Shown here: piece after piece, positions 1 to 8,096 of the stretch
Layout: the number at the start of each line of letters is the position of its first letter
Position numbering within the stretch: position 1 is the stretch's first letter
NCBI GenBank assembly: GCA_964449775.1
Contig: CAYVBQ010000004.1
Location: 1-64,000 of the forward strand
Direction: 5' to 3'
Length of the DNA: 64,000 nt
Source of the DNA: Fen-1258 sp964449775
GTDB taxonomy: Bacteria; Bacteroidota; Ignavibacteria; Ignavibacteriales; Melioribacteraceae
Position numbers and translations under genes: made by a program
Notes under the pieces: model-generated
The model's database searches: none
Told to the model about the DNA's origin: nothing
Seen by the model: only the letters and a program-made list of their open reading frames with translations

Positions 1-166
1 TTGTTTTGCCTGTTGGAAATATTTTGTTGAGTTCTACACCTATTTGCGCATTGTTTATAAATTTCATTATAGGTGATAATCCTGCGAATTTTGTTAATTT
101 TGTACCGGTAAATGAGTGCTTGAGTTCTTTGGTTTTGTAAGCGATTTTTTGTTTGTTTTTATTCAT
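1..166 (-). CDS. IS transposase, N-terminal part (probably IS1380-like), cut by window edge
   Basis: An open frame starts at the ATG complementary to 164-166 and runs off the left edge for 55 codons. It reads MNKNKQKIAYKTKELKHSFT, then GTKLTKFAGLSPIMKFIN. This lysine-rich start followed by a LTKFAGL-SPIMKFIN segment resembles the N-terminus of IS1380-type DDE transposases, which I recognise by style only. The catalytic DDE residues lie outside the window. The leader upstream of the ATG contains an inverted repeat, GAAAAGTGG (169-177) with CCACTTTTC (230-238), which could be part of the element's end or regulate transposase expression. The gene sits directly beside a serine hydrolase that ends early, so the element probably inserted into that gene's 3' end. 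Confidence 0.6.
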   Translation of the reverse strand, partial: MNKNKQKIAYKTKELKHSFTGTKLTKFAGLSPIMKFINNAQIGVELNKIFPTGKT

Positions 167-168
167 CA

Positions 169-238
169 GAAAAGTGGTGTTTGTTTGTTATTTTTTTGTT
201 TTTATCTACTCAAAAATAAACAGCTTATGCCACTTTTC
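169..238. repeat. Inverted repeat in the IS leader
   Basis: A 9-bp inverted repeat (169-177 and 230-238) flanks the transposase leader between the hydrolase stop and the transposase ATG. It may mark the end of the insertion sequence or form a hairpin in the transcript. The exact element boundary cannot be fixed because the other end lies outside the window. Confidence 0.45.
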
Positions 239-258
239 CTGTTTTTTATTTTAGATTT

Positions 259-1215
259 TTAGGTATTATTATATCTGTTTACCCACATAATTGATCCAAA
301 AGCGCCGCCGCCGCTTAATTGTTCCTGATAATTAGTTTTTGGGTTGTAAATATCTAACCATGTTCCAATGCCATAACGAATTGTATCAGCACCATAAGGA
401 TTATTGTAAGGCGGGTTGAAAGGGTAGGGCATTGCTATTATTGGAGCCATATTAGTTTGGTCTTTCCACATTTCCTGCATCCAGATACTGTCAACAACCT
501 GAACTCCGTTACGGTCTTTGCCATTACGTAATATAAATTGAGCAAACTTTAGAATATCAGCAGGAGTTGAAACAAGTCCGCCTGCAACTCTTGGATTTGT
601 AATTACACCAAACTGAGTTCCTGTTAAACCTAATGGCGTTTTTATTTTATTAGTCCAAAGCGTATTCCAATTCTGACCTGTTGCAATTTCGGCAGCCCTT
701 GCAGCCACCTGCATAGAAACTCCGGTGTATTTAAACATTGTACCAGGAGTGTAAATAATCGGGTCATACGTAATAATGCTGTCAACACACTGTTGCATGT
801 TTAAATAAGGGTCTGTTAGATAAGTATTTCCCGTTATTCCATCCCAGCCTGCAGTATGGCTAAAATTTTGTCTGATTGTGCTACTTCCTTTGCCCATTGT
901 TGTTGCATAAGGAAGATACATCCCTATTGAATCATCGAGATTAAATGCCCCATCTTGTGCTAACCCTAAAATCACACAACCGGAAAAATTTTTGGTTAAT
1001 GAGGCAATAGGTTTTACTGTCAAGCTATCATAACCACCCAACGCTTTATAATAAACTAATGAGTTGTTATGCATAACCATTGCAACTACATTTCCAGCAT
1101 ATTTAGTGCTTAGGTTATTTGTAAGTAAGCCATCTATTGTCGCAAAGGTTTGTGCCAATGTAGGATTAGATATGAACAGAATATATAACATGAAAGCAGA
1201 TATGAGTTTTTTCAT
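259..1215 (-). CDS. Serine hydrolase of the class C beta-lactamase/esterase family, 3' end probably lost
   Basis: A 318-residue secreted protein with an N-terminal signal peptide (residues 1-21, cut near LAQ). The active-site SxxK tetrad is S72-L-T-K75. The usual YxN motif is replaced by Y163-T-G. A glycine-rich GGGAFGS stretch at about 302-308 stands where family members have the HxG/KTG motif. In the family this last motif is followed by one more strand and the C-terminal helix, but here the protein stops about ten residues later. The stop lies next to a transposase gene, so truncation by an insertion sequence is likely. The ATG overlaps the TGA of the esterase upstream (ATGA), so the two genes form an operon. 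Substrate unknown. Family members include peptidases, esterases and beta-lactamases. Confidence 0.8.
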   Translation of the reverse strand: MKKLISAFMLYILFISNPTLAQTFATIDGLLTNNLSTKYAGNVVAMVMHNNSLVYYKALGGYDSLTVKPIASLTKNFSGCVILGLAQDGAFNLDDSIGMYLPYATTMGKGSSTIRQNFSHTAGWDGITGNTYLTDPYLNMQQCVDSIITYDPIIYTPGTMFKYTGVSMQVAARAAEIATGQNWNTLWTNKIKTPLGLTGTQFGVITNPRVAGGLVSTPADILKFAQFILRNGKDRNGVQVVDSIWMQEMWKDQTNMAPIIAMPYPFNPPYNNPYGADTIRYGIGTWLDIYNPKTNYQEQLSGGGAFGSIMWVNRYNNT

Positions 1216-2429
1216 TTCGATAAACTCATTTTTTTTGTCTCAGAGTAATTACCGGCGGTTAATCTGTAAAAATATACGCCGCTTGGTAATTGAGAATTGC
1301 GAACTTGTCCGCCATCTGTTTGGCGGATTGAAAATTGAGAATTATAATAACCGGCTTGCTGAAATTCTCTTACAAGAGTTGCAACTTCTCTTCCTAGTAT
1401 ATCATATACTTTTAGTGTTACAAGTTGTAAAGACGAGGCATGCCTCGTCTCTACTTTAGGGATAGCATAGCTAATTGTTGTTGTTGGATTGAATGGATTG
1501 GGAAAATTTTGGAATAGTTGAAACAATGTTGGAATGATTTCATTATCAACGGAAGTTTTTCCCATTAATGTCCGATTGAAAAAATCGGTGATTCGTTGTT
1601 TGGTAGAATCTGCGCCGAATGAACCTCCTCCATGTCCCGCTCCTGGTTGCGGAATAAAAGTTACATCATGCCCAATTGCTTTATATGCAGAATCTAATTC
1701 TACGCTTTGATGAAACGGAACAGTATTATCGGCTGTTCCGTGCATAATGAGAAACGGCGGATCATCTTTTGAAACATAAGTAATAGGACTAACCGATTTA
1801 CATTTATCCGGGTTTGTTCTTAAATCACCGCCAATTAATTTCCCCTCCGGTGATGTTTCATCACAGTGATTGCTTGTTGGAGGAACAGTTCCGCAAATGG
1901 TTAAGAAATTTGCCGGTTCATACCAATCGCAGACCGCTTGCACACGGCTTGAGTGACTTAGATTGCCCCCAACATCACCTTCAAGATCTTTCACGTCACC
2001 GGAAGAGCCAACAAGAGCAGCCAAATGTCCGCCGGCTGAACTTCCAAATACACCAATTTTATTATTATCGAAATGATACTTCTGTGCATTGGCACGTATC
2101 CATCGGATTGCAGCTTTGCAGTCATTAATCTGTGCGGGGTGAATAGCTTTATCCGTGAGCCGGTAGTTAATGCTTACAATTGCAAATCCTTTTTGAATGA
2201 GCCACGTTCCGTTCACATTTTCTTTACTGCCGCTTTGCCAGCCCCCGCCGTGAATCCAAATTATTGTTGGATAAGGATAAGAAATATGAGGCGGTATGTA
2301 AATATCCAGAGTTAAGCTGATGCCGGATACGCTTGCGTATTCAATATTTGCAAAATCCGGTTTAATAATTTGAGCGGAATTTTTCGAAATGAAAAGAATT
2401 ACCGAAAGCATAAACAAAATTTTTTTCAT
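1212..2429 (-). CDS. Secreted alpha/beta-hydrolase (acetyl-esterase/BD-FAE type) with type IX sorting domain
   Basis: The start is set at the ATG giving MKKILFMLSVILF, a clear signal peptide; an in-frame ATG 45 bases upstream would add a charged tail. The protein is 405 residues. It has an HGGGW oxyanion motif (about residues 60-64), the nucleophile elbow G-S-S131-A-G, a GTADNTVPF stretch holding the likely acid residue and a PGAGHGGG stretch holding the likely catalytic His. This pattern fits carbohydrate or acetyl esterases. The last 85 residues form a Por/type IX sorting domain: QNFPNPFNP, then VYDILGREV, then SGVYFYRL and a basic end. Two short palindromic DNA repeats lie in frame inside this domain (about 1295-1335 and 1431-1455). 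The gene overlaps the serine hydrolase gene downstream by ATGA. Confidence 0.85.
   Translation of the reverse strand: MKKILFMLSVILFISKNSAQIIKPDFANIEYASVSGISLTLDIYIPPHISYPYPTIIWIHGGGWQSGSKENVNGTWLIQKGFAIVSINYRLTDKAIHPAQINDCKAAIRWIRANAQKYHFDNNKIGVFGSSAGGHLAALVGSSGDVKDLEGDVGGNLSHSSRVQAVCDWYEPANFLTICGTVPPTSNHCDETSPEGKLIGGDLRTNPDKCKSVSPITYVSKDDPPFLIMHGTADNTVPFHQSVELDSAYKAIGHDVTFIPQPGAGHGGGSFGADSTKQRITDFFNRTLMGKTSVDNEIIPTLFQLFQNFPNPFNPTTTISYAIPKVETRHASSLQLVTLKVYDILGREVATLVREFQQAGYYNSQFSIRQTDGGQVRNSQLPSGVYFYRLTAGNYSETKKMSLSK
1302..1331. repeat. Palindromic insert in the sorting-domain coding region
   Basis: TCCGCCA and TGGCGGA pair around a 6-base loop within the esterase gene. The surrounding codons (IRQTDGGQVRNSQLPSG) interrupt the usual NSQLPSGVY end of the sorting domain. 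CCGCC/GGCGG hairpins also occur in the intergenic repeats near 8053-8075 and 27969-27985, so this appears to be a mobile short palindrome carried in frame. Confidence 0.55.
1431..1455. repeat. Palindrome AGACGAGGCATGCCTCGTCT inside a gene
   Basis: A perfect 20-bp palindrome centred on GCATGC lies in the esterase gene. It is translated in frame as roughly ETRHASSLQ between the AIPKV strand and the LKVYDILG strand of the sorting domain. Palindromes of the form GAGACG...CGTCTC are widespread as small dispersed repeats in bacteria of this kind. That is background knowledge; only this copy is seen here. Confidence 0.6.
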
Positions 2430-2554
2430 AGCCGTTTCTTGTTGATTGTCTTTTAGACATCTATTCCGAAGCAACGGTTTAATAAGACAACCTGTTTATA
2501 AAAAAGAAGAGAAGATATTTGAATTGCCGGCATCACTACAGATTAGTCCATATT

Positions 2555-3553
2555 TCAGTATATCACTCCAAGCATAATAGCTGTTAGAGTAATTATGCTT
2601 ATGCTTATCCAAAGAACTATTCCTTGAGCCATCGGCTGAAATCCAACTATTTTTATTGTTTCTCTGCTTAAGCCGGCTCCAATTAAAAAAAGCGTTACTA
2701 CTAAAAGACGGCGCGCCGCAAAAGCAGTTCCATTCCAGATATTATTCAACTCCGGTAAAAGGGTGGCTATTATAGCTGCGGTAATGAAACCAAAAATAAA
2801 ATATGGAATTATAATTTTGCTTTTCGATTTTCCAAAGAACGCAAAACCAAGCACAAATGGGGTAATCCATAACGCCCTGCTTAGTTTCACCGTAACACCT
2901 GTCATCAGCGCCTCGTGTCCGTATGATGAAGACGCACCCACTACACTGCTTGTATCGTGGATTGCAAGTCCTGCCCACACACCGAAAGATTGCTGATCAA
3001 GATTTAAAAGATGACCGATGAATGGAAAAAGTATTAAGGCAACGGAATTGAGCGTAAATATAGTTGCCAGCGACACAGCAACTTCTTCATCCTTTGCTTT
3101 AATAACCGGGGCAATTGCCGCTATTGCGCTTCCTCCGCAGATTGCCGTTCCAAAAGAAATTAATCGGGAAGTATTTGAATTCACCTTAAGAAGTCTCCCC
3201 ATCATTCCTCCGGCAAGAAGAGTAAAAATAATCCCAACAATTGTGTAGATAATTGATTTTTCTCCTTCGCGGAGAACGCTGCCAATTCCAATTCCGAAAC
3301 CGAGACCTACAACAGAAATTTGTAAAAGTTTTTTACTCCAGTTTGTTGAAAATTTGTTTAACGGATTTCCAACCGAAAGACTGAAAATAATTCCGAGAGC
3401 AAGCGAAACGGCGGGATCGATCTGCGGCAAGAAGCAGATTAACATTAACATTATGAAGAGTATTTTCTTTGTTTTCAAAAAATTCTGCTTTCTTTTAATG
3501 AACCTACTCGCTGCAATCCGCCCGAAGAGAGTGTTGCAGAAGTCGGTAAGCAA
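2555..3553 (-). CDS. YeiH/UPF0324 family membrane protein
   Basis: A protein of up to 332 residues with about ten hydrophobic segments and the family landmarks VGLGFGIG, a GTAICGGSAIAA loop, LNSVALILFPFIGH and a GLAIHDTSSVVGA segment. This matches the UPF0324 (YeiH) family, sometimes called putative sulfate exporters. The substrate is not established. The start is uncertain. The first 25 residues (with GRIAASRFIKRK) look unlike the family and abut a dispersed repeat, so translation more likely begins at a TTG (3478) or ATG (3451) that gives MKTKKILFIM or MLMLICFLPQ. The next gene upstream (M1 peptidase) is on the same strand, separated by a hairpin repeat. Confidence 0.85.
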   Translation of the reverse strand: MLTDFCNTLFGRIAASRFIKRKQNFLKTKKILFIMLMLICFLPQIDPAVSLALGIIFSLSVGNPLNKFSTNWSKKLLQISVVGLGFGIGIGSVLREGEKSIIYTIVGIIFTLLAGGMMGRLLKVNSNTSRLISFGTAICGGSAIAAIAPVIKAKDEEVAVSLATIFTLNSVALILFPFIGHLLNLDQQSFGVWAGLAIHDTSSVVGASSSYGHEALMTGVTVKLSRALWITPFVLGFAFFGKSKSKIIIPYFIFGFITAAIIATLLPELNNIWNGTAFAARRLLVVTLFLIGAGLSRETIKIVGFQPMAQGIVLWISISIITLTAIMLGVIY

Positions 3554-3599
3554 CCTTCGAGGTTATAATGCCACCAACGATGTGTCAACCTCGAAGGTT
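3552..3599. repeat. Inverted repeat AACCTTCGAGGTT / AACCTCGAAGGTT
   Basis: Two 13-base arms (3552-3564 and 3587-3599) are exact reverse complements, separated by 22 bases. The element lies between the stop of the upstream M1 peptidase gene and the YeiH-type gene. It could end the upstream transcript, but there is no clear T-run, and the arm sequence resembles known small mobile repeats of Bacteroidota. I read it mainly as a repeat. Confidence 0.6.
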
Positions 3600-3703
3600 T
3601 TGTTTTACAGAATTTGCGTTGTGCAACAGACTCCGAAGGCGGGGCGGCGGGGAATTAAACCCAGAGAGATTAAATCAGTGCCATCCTCGTTATCTGTTTT
3701 CTA

Positions 3704-5617
3704 CTATTTTTTCTTCATTTCAAATACGTTATTCTTTTCATTTGCGTCCGGAACTAATTTAGTGTTAATCTCAACTTTCTTTATCTCTTTTTTAGTCTTG
3801 TGAGTAATTATAATTGCTTTTACTCCGCTCTTCCAATGAGAAGTGCTCTTATGGATTTTTTCTGCTTCGCCGTCTGAATAAGTTACTACCAAGTCAATTG
3901 GAACAGGAACGCTGCCTATCTTCTCAACAACAATTTCTGTTTTACCTCTTTTTACTTTAACATTTTTCACCGCGAGATCTGGAAAACCATGCTCGAAATA
4001 CCAAGGATTCCAGAACCAGCTTAGATCTTCTTTTGCAACATCGTTAAATGTAAAGAAGAAATCCCACGGAAGAGGGTGTTTTCCGTTCCATCTGTTGATA
4101 TACTCGTGTAAAGCTTTTTTGAATAATTCATCACCTAAAATATCTTTCAATACATAATATGATATTGATGCTTTAACGTAGGAGTTAAAACCCTGCATTG
4201 GTCCGCCGGCGAGAGAAGGAGTAATCATTGGCAGATCCATTTCTGTTCCCATCCCTTTTCCAAGACCAATAATATTTCCGGTAAATTCGTCGGCACCGGT
4301 CACAATATCTTTCAACATTGCAGATGTAAAAAACGTTGCCCATCCTTCATCCATCCACGCATATTTGCGTTCGTTGGTTCCCATATAAAATGGAAAATAG
4401 TTATGAGCGATTTCGTGTAGAGTAACACCCGCCTGACGGGCAGCTGATCCGCCTATTCCATTGTTGCACATCATAGGTATTTCCATTCCTCCGCCGCCCG
4501 TCGTTTCACCATTGAAAACGGTAATCTTGAAATACGGAAAGGGAACTCCCGGCAATTGTTTAGAAAGATTCTCAACAGAAAGTTTTGCGTAGTACGCAAC
4601 CTCTTCCCAGCTTTTTGATTTGATTGGATAAACTGCATCTGTTAAAACTCTTTTTCCGGCTGCGTCAACAACTGCGCTTATTCCATCCCACACATAACCG
4701 TTTGTAGTTGCAAAAGAAACATCCGAAACGTTTTCTGCTTTCAACTTCCAAGTTGTTTTTTCGTTCTTCAATGTTGCGCCGTTTATTAAATCTTCCTCAC
4801 GGACAATTCTTATAACGCCGTCAGACTCCATCGCCTCTTCGTAACGGGCATAAATTTCCGGCTTCAAAATTTCTTGTAAATTCTGATATGCTCCTGTTCC
4901 CCATACCAAATATTTTGCGGGAACGGTAATTTCTAAATCGAAATTGTTTTGATCGTTATAAAATTCAACTTCTCCTCCATAGTCATTACGGTCCCATCCG
5001 TCTATATCATCATAGACAGCAACTTGTGGATACCAATAAGCGATGTAAAGCGTCGAGTCGTTATATGCGCCCATTCTTATGCGGGATTCTTTTGGAATTA
5101 TAACGCTCCATTTTACTTCTATATTAATAGATGAATTTGGAATTAGCTTTTCCGGAAGAAGATTTACCATCATGTTGGTCCCCCGGCGGGATATTTCTCC
5201 GCGAGCTTTTGTATTGATTCCCTTTCCATTGATAATTAATGTGTCTATTTGAACTCCATCTGTTTCATCGCTTGGAGATAATTGATAATCTCGTGCGCTT
5301 CCTTTCCGATTAATATCTTGATAAAGGCGGAAGACCAACTGTTTAAGTGTATCGGGGCTTTGATTGTAATATTTAATTTGTGCTGATCCCTTAACGAAAT
5401 GTTCTTTGGGAAAAACTTCCGCTTGAATTTTGTAATCTGTATGATTGACCCAGTAGTTCGCGCCGGGTTTGCCATCATAAGAACGTGTTCCTTTTTCGTA
5501 TGCTTTAATGATGTTTCGCGGAATGTAGAGAGAAGATTTCTGCGCCAATGTAGCCACAGATAAAATCAGAAACATTACTGTTGATGAAAGGATAATTTGT
5601 TTTAATGCCTTCTTCAT
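3704..5617 (-). CDS. Secreted M1-family zinc metallopeptidase (copy 2)
   Basis: A 637-residue protein with a signal peptide (first 25 residues, cut near LAQ). The gluzincin zinc site is HEIAH at about residue 402, followed about 18 residues later by the third ligand in WMDEGWATFF. Upstream, GGGGMEIP is the counterpart of the GAMEN substrate-binding loop of M1 aminopeptidases. It is expected to act outside the cytoplasm, trimming peptides from the N-terminus. It is a close paralogue of the next gene upstream: the motif NERKYAWMDEGWAT and the N-terminal QKSSL(Y/P)IP are shared. The two genes lie in tandem on the same strand, 204 bases apart, with a dispersed repeat between them. No sorting domain is visible at the C-terminus. 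Confidence 0.88.
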   Translation of the reverse strand: MKKALKQIILSSTVMFLILSVATLAQKSSLYIPRNIIKAYEKGTRSYDGKPGANYWVNHTDYKIQAEVFPKEHFVKGSAQIKYYNQSPDTLKQLVFRLYQDINRKGSARDYQLSPSDETDGVQIDTLIINGKGINTKARGEISRRGTNMMVNLLPEKLIPNSSINIEVKWSVIIPKESRIRMGAYNDSTLYIAYWYPQVAVYDDIDGWDRNDYGGEVEFYNDQNNFDLEITVPAKYLVWGTGAYQNLQEILKPEIYARYEEAMESDGVIRIVREEDLINGATLKNEKTTWKLKAENVSDVSFATTNGYVWDGISAVVDAAGKRVLTDAVYPIKSKSWEEVAYYAKLSVENLSKQLPGVPFPYFKITVFNGETTGGGGMEIPMMCNNGIGGSAARQAGVTLHEIAHNYFPFYMGTNERKYAWMDEGWATFFTSAMLKDIVTGADEFTGNIIGLGKGMGTEMDLPMITPSLAGGPMQGFNSYVKASISYYVLKDILGDELFKKALHEYINRWNGKHPLPWDFFFTFNDVAKEDLSWFWNPWYFEHGFPDLAVKNVKVKRGKTEIVVEKIGSVPVPIDLVVTYSDGEAEKIHKSTSHWKSGVKAIIITHKTKKEIKKVEINTKLVPDANEKNNVFEMKKK

Positions 5618-5710
5618 AAGTCCTCTTTTGGGTGTACGTTTAGATGTCCTTAGACATGAAAATGTTTTGCTTTATTATTGAGTTCACTCTATAAAGTCTA
5701 AATAATGATA

Positions 5711-5798
5711 GATGTCATTCTGAGCGAAGCGAAGAATCTTAATTTTTGTTATGAAATCGATAGATTCTTCAGTCGCTTCACTCCATCAGAATGACAGA
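5711..5798. repeat. Dispersed inverted repeat, TGTCATTCTGAG...CAGAATGACA type
   Basis: Left arm TGTCATTCTGAGCGAAGC (from 5713) with GAAGAATCTT is mirrored by AGATTCTTC...CGCTTCACTC...CAGAATGACA ending near 5796. Near-full-length pairing would give a long hairpin of about 85 bases. Related sequence is present at 7801-8085. It separates the two M1 peptidase genes. Confidence 0.75.
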
Positions 5799-5821
5799 TT
5801 GATGTTTTTAGAGCGAACTCA

Positions 5822-7708
5822 TCATTTAATTTCTACAATATTATCGGTCAAATTCACATCGGGTATTTGACTTGTGCCAAGTTCTACTTTTTTAATTTTT
5901 TTCTTTGATTGAATAAATGTTGTAATCGCAAGGTTTCCTTTGTTCCATTCGTCGGCGTTCTTCTCGTAAACAAACTCATCCGTTCCGTCGGCATAATAAA
6001 ATTTAATTTTGATCGGTAACGGCAATCCGCCTTTATTGAAAATGTTTACAGTTGCGCCGCCATCAGCAGTTTTCGCAACGAGAGAAAGATCGGGATATTT
6101 ATTTTCAAAAAACCATGGCCTGAAATACCAATCAAGATTTTGCCCGGCTGCTTTGCTAAATGTAAAAAAGAAATCATACGGAATTGGATGTTTACCGTTC
6201 CAGAGGTTAATGTATTCATGCAAACATTTTTTGAAGAGATCGTCACCGAGCATTTGACGCAAGAACTCATAAGCCGCGCCCGATCTGCGATATGACGCTG
6301 TTCGATATGAAGCGCCGCGCAAATCGTAAGATAAAACTATTGGAGGAATATCCTGTTCGTTGCCTGCAAATTCAGAAAAACTTTTTGCGTTTCGTGTCCG
6401 CGGATCATAACCTGGTGCGTTGGTGGTCTGAAAATCAAACGGAAGCATTGTTGCCCAACCTTCGTCCATCCATGCGTATTTTCTTTCATTGATTCCCATG
6501 AAGAAGGGAAAATATGTATGAGAAATTTCGTGTGATGTTAAGTGAACCGTTCCCTGCAATTCCGGCTGTGATGTATTGTTCACCATCATCGGAAATTCCA
6601 TTCCTCCATCTCCGTTGAATACCGTCATCTTTAAATAAGGAAATGGTATTCCGGGAATATGTGTTGAAAAACTTTCGATCGCTTTACGAGCGACATCGGC
6701 AACCGTGTAAAAATCTTTCGATTCTTTTTTGTATGCCGCATCTATGAATGTCCGCCGTCCCGTTTTTTTGTCTACGATTAAACTCGAACCGTCCCACAAA
6801 TAGTGATCGCTGGTAGCGAATACAAAGTCGGGTACGTAATCAGCTTTGAATTTGTAAGTAAGTTTTTCTTTATCAGAAGTAACCACTCCCTTTTGAAAAT
6901 CGTTCTGTTCAACTATTTTCATCACCGCGTCCGAGCTGTAAGCATTTTTGTACCGCTCAAAGATTTCCTTTGCTAAGACTTCTTCCGGGTTTTGCAAAAG
7001 CCCCGTGCCCCACACAATAAAATTTTTCGGCACTGTTATTTCAACTTCGTAATTAGAGAAGTCATTATATGTTTCTGTTTGTCCGGTATAATTAACCACG
7101 TCCCAGCCGTCAATATCATCATACACTGCAACTTGCGGGAACCAATATGCCACAAAGAAAGATGTGCTGTCGTACGTTCCCATTCTAACATTAGATTCTT
7201 TAGGTAGTGTGAAACTCCAAACGAATTTCAATTCTGTTTTTGATTTCGGCGAGATCGGTTTTTGAAGAGGAATAAAAAGATTTGTTCCTTCACGACGAAC
7301 AGAATTTTTTGATCCCTCGGTTTTTACCTCTTCTCCATTCACAAATATTCCGCGTGATTGAACTCCGTCTGTTAAATCGTTGGGGGAGATTTCAAAATCG
7401 CGCGAGTTTCCTTTTCGATAAAGATCTGGAAGAAGTTTAACCACAAGCTGTTTCAGTGTATCCGGACTGTTGTTGTAATAAATGATTGTTTCGTCGCCGG
7501 TGATCATACGGGTCTTCGACTCTAACTCTGCTTTGATTTTGTAGTCAGAGCTATTCTGCCAATAGTTTGGACCCGGTCTGCCGTCAAGCGCGCGTGTGCC
7601 TTTATCAATTGCTCTTTGAATATTAAGAGGAATCGGTAGTGAAGATTTTTGAGCAAGGGATATAGTGGTTAGAAAAACAAGTGCGGCGAAATAGAGCTTT
7701 TTATTCAT
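5822..7708 (-). CDS. Secreted M1-family zinc metallopeptidase (copy 1)
   Basis: A 628-residue paralogue of the preceding gene. It has a signal peptide ending near SLAQ, the zinc motif HEISH (about residue 394) and the downstream glutamate in WMDEGWATM; DGGMEFPMM is the GAMEN-like loop. The N-terminal beta domain (residues about 40-250) carries PQVAVYDDIDGWD, shared with its paralogue. Expected role: periplasmic or secreted aminopeptidase. The tandem arrangement suggests local duplication followed by divergence. Both copies keep all zinc-site residues, so both are probably active. About 390 bases upstream separate it from the trans-sulfuration gene and are filled with dispersed repeats. Confidence 0.88.
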   Translation of the reverse strand: MNKKLYFAALVFLTTISLAQKSSLPIPLNIQRAIDKGTRALDGRPGPNYWQNSSDYKIKAELESKTRMITGDETIIYYNNSPDTLKQLVVKLLPDLYRKGNSRDFEISPNDLTDGVQSRGIFVNGEEVKTEGSKNSVRREGTNLFIPLQKPISPKSKTELKFVWSFTLPKESNVRMGTYDSTSFFVAYWFPQVAVYDDIDGWDVVNYTGQTETYNDFSNYEVEITVPKNFIVWGTGLLQNPEEVLAKEIFERYKNAYSSDAVMKIVEQNDFQKGVVTSDKEKLTYKFKADYVPDFVFATSDHYLWDGSSLIVDKKTGRRTFIDAAYKKESKDFYTVADVARKAIESFSTHIPGIPFPYLKMTVFNGDGGMEFPMMVNNTSQPELQGTVHLTSHEISHTYFPFFMGINERKYAWMDEGWATMLPFDFQTTNAPGYDPRTRNAKSFSEFAGNEQDIPPIVLSYDLRGASYRTASYRRSGAAYEFLRQMLGDDLFKKCLHEYINLWNGKHPIPYDFFFTFSKAAGQNLDWYFRPWFFENKYPDLSLVAKTADGGATVNIFNKGGLPLPIKIKFYYADGTDEFVYEKNADEWNKGNLAITTFIQSKKKIKKVELGTSQIPDVNLTDNIVEIK

Positions 7709-7800
7709 CTTTTATCTCGTTAATATTTTTTGTGATGAGTTAGCTTGCGGCAAAAATAGGTTGGTGTATAGTCTAATACAAATGAAATGTTTGTTATGCT

Positions 7801-8085
7801 ATTCTGAGGAGAAAGGCAGCGAATGCCAAAGGCATCACTATGTGAGAATCTGTCTGTAGTAATTAGTTAGAACATCTGAAATATTGTAACTATTGTCTTT
7901 GCGAACGAAGTGAAGCAAACTCAAAACTAATATTTTGAATCGAAAATCGAGATTGCTTCGTCATTTCATTCCTCGCAATGACCATTTAAAATAATTTTTC
8001 AGAGGTCACTAGTTAGAGATTTTCCCATAGGGATGTCCTCGGCATTCTCCCGCTAATCCGCCGAAGGCGGAGGAATCAGAATGAC
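7801..8085. repeat. Nested dispersed inverted repeats in the 7709-8096 gap
   Basis: This gap of nearly 400 bases holds no gene. The outer repeat has a left part ATTCTGAGGAGAAAGGCAGC (from 7801) and a right part ending GGAATCAGAATGAC (8085). Inside lies a second, different inverted repeat, GTCTTTGCGAACGAAGTGAAG (from 7895) matched by ATTGCTTCG...CCTCGCAATGAC (to 7982). The right outer arm also holds a small CCGCC/GGCGG hairpin (about 8057-8071). AGTTAG occurs on both sides of the inner block (about 7864 and 8011). Confidence 0.7.
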
Positions 8086-8096
8086 AATTTAAGATT

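Noticed and set aside
1064..1459. Plus-strand open frame of 131 codons
   Set aside because: It is opposite two well-supported minus-strand genes and its sequence follows the palindromic repeat; no family resemblance.
3354..3803. Plus-strand frame of 149 codons across the repeat near 3552
   Set aside because: It overlaps two minus-strand genes and a dispersed repeat; low-complexity end.
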